A DNA stretch of 64,000 nucleotides, taken from positions 1,302,001-1,366,000 of the forward strand of contig NC_068358.1 in assembly GCF_020536995.1 (NCBI RefSeq), read 5' to 3'. Below, piece after piece: positions 60,201 to 64,000 of this stretch (positions within the stretch are counted from its first letter, which is position 1; every line of letters begins with the position of its first letter). The notes under the pieces were generated by a model. The model ran no database searches. It saw only the letters and a list, made by a program, of their open reading frames with translations, and was not told the DNA's origin. Origin of the DNA: Dreissena polymorpha. Taxonomy: Eukaryota; Mollusca; Bivalvia; Myida; Dreissenidae. The position numbers were made by a program, and so were the translations under genes.

Positions 60201-63200
60201 TAGGGGGACATTGTGTTTCACAAACACATCTTGTTTGTATTGACTTTCAGCTGTGACACAGGCTAAAACGTCACAAAACTTGATTCTGAAGAATTTGTAC
60301 ACAACTGACCCTTCTCTCCCAGAAAGTAGCAAATCTCAACAGCAGTCTGCTAAAAACACTTCTTCTGATGATCAAGACCAAAAATCTGCAGCAGCAGTTG
60401 AAAACACTGCATCTGACATTGACACTACTCTTGAGCTGACAAAAGAGCTTATAAATTACCAAGCTGATTTAACATCTAAACAACCAGTGGTTAAGAAGGA
60501 GTTTGTTTTTCCTGATGAGGAAAGACGGTGAGTTCCGAGTTCTTATTGTATCTGTTACCAGTTTGATGGTTTCACTTGTGTTATTTATATGACATATATT
60601 TATCTATTGTTCTTCAACGAAATACTGTTCATGTAAGAAAATATCAAGAGTACGTTTTACTGGTAAAGATACATGTAGTTTTGGTTTGTTGCTGTTGAAA
60701 ATGGCATAAAGGGTGAATATACTAACTTAAGGCATGTGATTTCAAGTTTTCAAACATGTTAACTATCACATTTAAAAGATTATTTAGTCTGATTGCATTG
60801 AGAAAAATTGTTTCTTACATTTATGGATAAAAAATAATATTTGTTTTAAACACTCATATTTCAGACCTGGAAACTATTTTCCCACAGCTCGCATCCATGA
60901 TTTGCATGTAGACGGTGTTCCATTTCATCAACTGCCAACAGTTCATATTATAGCAACCCCTCAGAATACAAAAGGAGGTGCCTATGTGAACAGTAAGCAT
61001 ACTGGTTATTATTAACTAAATGAGTGGAATGGTTTATATATTTTGACATTTTTGTCCCCTACAGACGAAAGGGGACTTATGGTTTGCGCTCTGTGTGTCT
61101 GTGAGTCTATCTGTGAGTCTGACTGTCACACTTTTCTGGATCCTGCGATAACTTGAAAATTTCTTCATATTTTTTCATGAAACTTGAAACATGGAAAGAT
61201 GGCAATATGGACATTATGCACGTCATTTCATTTTGTTCATACGTCAAAAATTCTGGTTGTATGGCAACAAATATATAAACAAAAATATAAAAAATTCTGA
61301 CAATGTTGGAAATTTCTGACAATGGTGGAGCCGGTAGGGGACATATATTGCTTGGCAATAGTCTTGTTTATATAAGTATTAATTTTAAGATGAATACATT
61401 ATTATTTTATTTTTTTTTCATAATGTATAAATGATTTCATCCAGTGTCATTTTACCTATAATGTGGCCCTGAAGTAGCATTATATACACATTTATTTCAC
61501 TAAATGTATTTTCTTATAGTGGGCTGCATTTATTACATCCAAGGCAATTATCACAATCAAATTATATAGCCTTGAAACAGGTAAGAGACAACAAAACAGT
61601 TTGATTTGTGTGTTTACTTTTTGCACCTCGAAATGACTTCTTAACACAGGTGAAAATGGCCTTATGGAGTGAAATATACTGGCTGTTAATATCAAGGTGA
61701 CTGTGATACTGAGGTGCAATATAGAATGATTTTGTTGGGAGTAATCAAGACTGAACACTTTAGCTAGGTGACCATAAACACAGGTGACCGCTTTGAGGGG
61801 TTGGACAGTATTCTTATTAAGGGCAATTTGAGAATTACGATTATGTTTTTCACACTAGGTCAAAAGCTATATCACTGTTTCATTACTATTAGCCTTTGGT
61901 GCTCAACATTCTTTCACCAGAGGTCGAAGTCTTGTTAATGCCTAAACATTAATACTGCAATGAGAAGTGAATATCAAATTATGAAACATTACACAAGTAC
62001 AGAAAACTGTCAATATGATTGTAATACACATTATTATTTTTTTCATAAGTTGTGGACACCTGTATAGCTTGTAATACTGTCAAAACCTTGTTTAAAATTA
62101 TATTTGTGACCTTGCAATTGTATATTTTAAGTAATGGAACTTGTTATTTCCAAAATAAATCACTTGAAAACATTTTTATTTACATACTGATCTTTTTTTA
62201 GGATAATTAACCATCTGATATGTTAGAAAAATGTTATGATGAGAAAAGATGCAAATACTTGATGAGCTTGCCTTGAAACGATGCACGTCATACTAGGCTG
62301 CACATACAAACTTAAATATATTTTAATTAAAAAAATGTAATTATACCGGGTATGTCAGTTTAAGAGGTGTCAAATTTATTTTGTAGATAAAGCATTGTCC
62401 ATACAGTCAGGGGTAAGTAGGATTATTTATTTCAGGCAGTCAAATCCAAACTAGACACATTTTTCCGGGTCAGTAAGTCTCGAGACTGTATGGTGCAGTC
62501 CGTTAAAAATTCACAGGCATTCTTTTCTCTAGCCTTGTATGTAATAACAATTTATAATAGGTATAAATGCAAACATATACTGTTATGTTACATGTATTTT
62601 AAAAAGTGACGAGCAAAATTGTGAAGAATCTAAGTGTTAAAAGAATATCTTATTAATTTTATTAGCTCGGCTGTTTTCTGAGAAAACCCAAGGTATTGTC
62701 ATAGCCAGCTCGTCGTGTCCGGCGTTGTGTCCGCCGTCCGCGTCGTGCTAAAATGTAACATTTTGCCAAGGTTTTGAACATTGGCTCTTAAATCAAAATG
62801 TTTCAACCTTCAACTTCATATGTAGCTGCACCTTGATGAGTTCTACATGCCACACCCAATTTTGGGTCACTAGGTCAAAGGTCAAGGTCACTGTGACTTC
62901 TAAATTTTTTTTTAATTCTTTCAAGCTTTTATTTATTCAAAACTGCACCCGCAGCCTGAGTGTGGCACCCGTTATGCGGTTCTCTTGTATTATGGTTGCA
63001 TTTTTCTGCTCACGAAAGCACAAAGTGATCAATGTAAGCTATTGTGATCACCCTATGCCCGATGGTGTGCAGTGTACAGTGTGTCAACTTATAGCTCGTT
63101 ACCAGTCTAGAGGCCACATTTTGCATCCAATCTTGATGAAACTTGGTCTGTATTTATAGCTGGCAAATATCAATTATGTATTTGAATGTGGATAAGATGT

Positions 63201-63894
63201 ATCCAAAAACTAGGTCGCCAGGCCAAACCTTAGACCTTGTTACCACTTTACAGGCAACATGGTTTATTTAATCTTGATAAATATTGAAAAGAATACTTTT
63301 CTGATTCATGTCCATAAAAAAATTGGTCATGAGGTCAAAAGCTTAGAAAATCTTGTTACTACTATAGCGGACACATTTACGACTCGATCTTTATGAAACT
63401 TACTCATTATGTTTATCTTGACAAATCTTAGGCAATCTTCCAATCTGGATCACATGCATCTAGAAACTAAATCACTAGATTTAATTTTTGTTAATCGTAC
63501 CACTCTAGCGGCATCATTTACGACTCAAGCATGATGAAACTTGGAAGTATGATTATCTTGACAATATCTAGGACGAGTTTGTAACTGGGTCAGATGCTTT
63601 TTAAAACTAGCTTCCAGTCTGAATTAACCTTGGTCAGAAAACATTGTGTTCACCTTATGAAGGCCATGTTAAAATCTTGGTCAAGTGTGGTCAAGTGAGA
63701 CCAAAACTAGATTGACTAGTCCATTCAGAAATTGATGTCAGTGAACTTAGGTGAGCACCTCTTGTTTACAATCATAATCATAATATGAGGTGTTCACTTG
63801 TGTTTTTTCTTTTCACCAGGGCCGTGTCGGATTTAAAAATTCTAAGAAAAAGACTGCAGTATGTGGACAGACTGTTGGTTTTGCGATGGGTTTG
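57219..63894 (+). CDS. MRPS11: Mitochondrial ribosomal protein uS11m (MRPS11), 5' five exons, 3' end outside window
   Basis: Component of the mitochondrial small ribosomal subunit platform, where uS11 contacts rRNA near the mRNA exit. Exons: 57219-57291, 60251-60527, 60865-60992, 62387-62412, 63820-63894, all GT/AG and phase-consistent. Exon 1 (MLRSLVSLFRSPYTCTVLQR) is Arg-rich without acidic residues, a mitochondrial targeting peptide. Exon 2 is a low-complexity Ser/Gln/Asp linker. From exon 3 the uS11 fold begins (VPFHQLPTVHIIATPQNTKG), continuing as NKALSIQSG and GRVGFKNSKKKTAVCGQTVG. This lines up with human MRPS11 blocks HIKASHNNTQ, SNEPLAFASCGTEGF and NAKKGTGIAAQTAG (from memory). The last part (the GPGR and rRNA-binding tail) lies beyond 64000. 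Kept intact while its introns filled with elements. Confidence 0.88.
57572..59291. mobile_element. 1.7-kb non-autonomous DNA element in MRPS11 intron 1
   Basis: Left end aaaaaaatgttgtggttcgg is mirrored by the right end (tgaaccacaatgtttttttt). Near both ends cctacctag-type words occur in the same orientation (57602 and 59247). The interior holds a CCGCCGA-atata-TCGGCGG hairpin (57962-57980) and repeated aattcccaa words (58848-58920). No coding frame. Confidence 0.5.
59410..60236 (+). mobile_element. Helentron-like element F in MRPS11 intron 1
   Basis: Starts gtcccccactatagtagtgg after a T-run. The inverted 5' end (tagggggac) returns near 60211, followed by the tgtgttt-cac-aaacaca hairpin and terminus TCTTGTTT. 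Five tandem units of about 145 bp carry gcaacttgatatttggcatg and aaggtcatccttcaaggtca. Confidence 0.7.
60251..60527 (+). CDS. MRPS11: MRPS11 exon 2: linker
   Basis: Encodes AVTQAKTSQNLILKNLYTTD, a Ser/Gln/Asp-rich middle and VVKKEFVFPDEERR. The acceptor lies about 15 bases past the end of element F. Confidence 0.8.
60865..60992 (+). CDS. MRPS11: MRPS11 exon 3: start of uS11 domain
   Basis: Encodes PGNYFPTARIHDLHVDGVPF and HQLPTVHIIATPQNTKGGAY. Leaves in phase 1 (AACA|GTAAGC), which requires a following exon with length 2 modulo 3. Confidence 0.85.
61054..61368 (+). mobile_element. Helentron-like element G in MRPS11 intron 3
   Basis: Starts gtcccctacagacgaaaggg after a T-run and has a tgtgtgtctgtgagtctatc stretch. 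The inverted end (gtaggggac) near 61334 is followed by an attgc-ttg-gcaat hairpin and AGTCTTGTTT. No tandem core, so a minimal copy. Confidence 0.65.
61369..62386 (+). other. Intron 3 of MRPS11, remainder
   Basis: AT-rich and unremarkable. One segment (61522-61580) has splice-like borders but reads into a stop in the required phase. Confidence 0.5.
62387..62412 (+). CDS. MRPS11: MRPS11 exon 4, a 26-nt microexon
   Basis: Between TTTTGTAG and GGG|GTAAGT. Completes AAT and encodes NKALSIQSG, filling the gap between HIIATPQNTKG and GRVGFKNSKK with the spacing of human MRPS11 to within one residue. Its length satisfies the phase demand of exons 3 and 5. Confidence 0.75.
62664..63766 (+). mobile_element. 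Helentron-like element H in MRPS11 intron 4
   Basis: Starts tagctcggctgttttctgag after a T-rich run. A gtgtccgccgtccgcgtcgt stretch and gtcactaggtcaaaggtcaa follow. The body has degraded units with ttgatgaaacttg and actaggtc. The 3' end is aggtg-ag-cacct hairpin then CTCTTGTTT. A mirrored 5' end is weak (gtgagc near 63751). Confidence 0.55.
63820..63894 (+). CDS. MRPS11: MRPS11 exon 5
   Basis: 25 codons, GRVGFKNSKKKTAVCGQTVG then FAMGL, the uS11 G..GFK.S.K.T..A.Q block. Ends in phase 0 at TTTG|GTGAGT; the next exon is outside the window. Confidence 0.85.
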
Positions 63895-64000
63895 GTGAGT
63901 TCATTCACAATGGTATTGGTGTTGGTCAATGTTGTTTATATGCATTTGCAGTTTATATTTACATTAGATAGGCGTTTTACCAAGTTCAAGTATACAATAT

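Noticed and set aside
61522-61580. Alternative exon for MRPS11 between exons 3 and 5
   Set aside because: Has AG and GT borders but runs into a stop in the phase set by exon 3 and does not resemble uS11; the 26-nt exon at 62387 fits both phase and sequence.
62431-62461. Second alternative MRPS11 exon after TTATTTCAG
   Set aside because: The reading in the required phase (SQIQTRHIF) does not fit the uS11 segment.
1-64000. CRISPR array, operon, riboswitch or bacterial-type defence system
   Set aside because: The window is clearly eukaryotic nuclear DNA; the tandem arrays have no unique spacers of the CRISPR kind and sit inside transposable elements.

Overview
This is a eukaryotic, AT-rich, repeat-dense window with intron-split genes. 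A metazoan-type chitin synthase, molluscan-looking hairpin MITEs and many non-autonomous elements rich in ggtcaaaggtcaaggtcac motifs point to a bivalve, most likely a heterodont close to the zebra or quagga mussel (Dreissena). The organism is an inference from gene and repeat character; no search was run.

Layout. 1-5.9 kb: two tandem-repeat-bearing Helentron-like elements, a tRNA-derived SINE and a hairpin MITE. 7.7-9.0 kb: an intronless gene for a membrane-anchored B-box protein with a predicted beta-propeller-like C-terminus. 10.3-13.9 kb: MITEs and a large fold-back element with another element nested in its loop. 14.6-29.2 kb (+): a complete chitin synthase gene whose 13 coding exons could be joined in phase (1653 residues, TATA box upstream, poly(A) signal downstream). 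29.8-32.7 kb (-): a convergent two-exon gene for an unrecognised coiled-coil, Ser/Arg-rich protein. 34.2-38.9 kb: a decayed LINE with a (TTG)n tail. 39.1-54.7 kb: no gene, but a degenerate nested segmental repeat of about 4.1-4.3 kb period, broken up by later insertions. 57.2 kb to the window end (+): the 5' part of a gene for mitochondrial ribosomal protein uS11m (MRPS11), including a 26-nt microexon; its 3' end lies outside.

The genes do not form a pathway: chitin synthase polymerises chitin at the plasma membrane (shell and cuticle matrix in molluscs), MRPS11 belongs to the mitochondrial small ribosomal subunit, and the other two are uncharacterised. The most interesting signals are in the repeats. 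Eight elements with different internal tandem repeats share one end design: a 5' end mirrored near the 3' end, then a small hairpin, then a CTTGT(T) or CTAGT(T) terminus, as in Helentrons. Two copies of a TTAA-flanked element carry different tRNA-like cassettes at the same internal position. A minisatellite starts exactly at a chitin synthase 5' splice site. A fold-back element repeats the perfect palindrome CTCGTGGCCACGAG. All coordinates and exon joins were read by eye.
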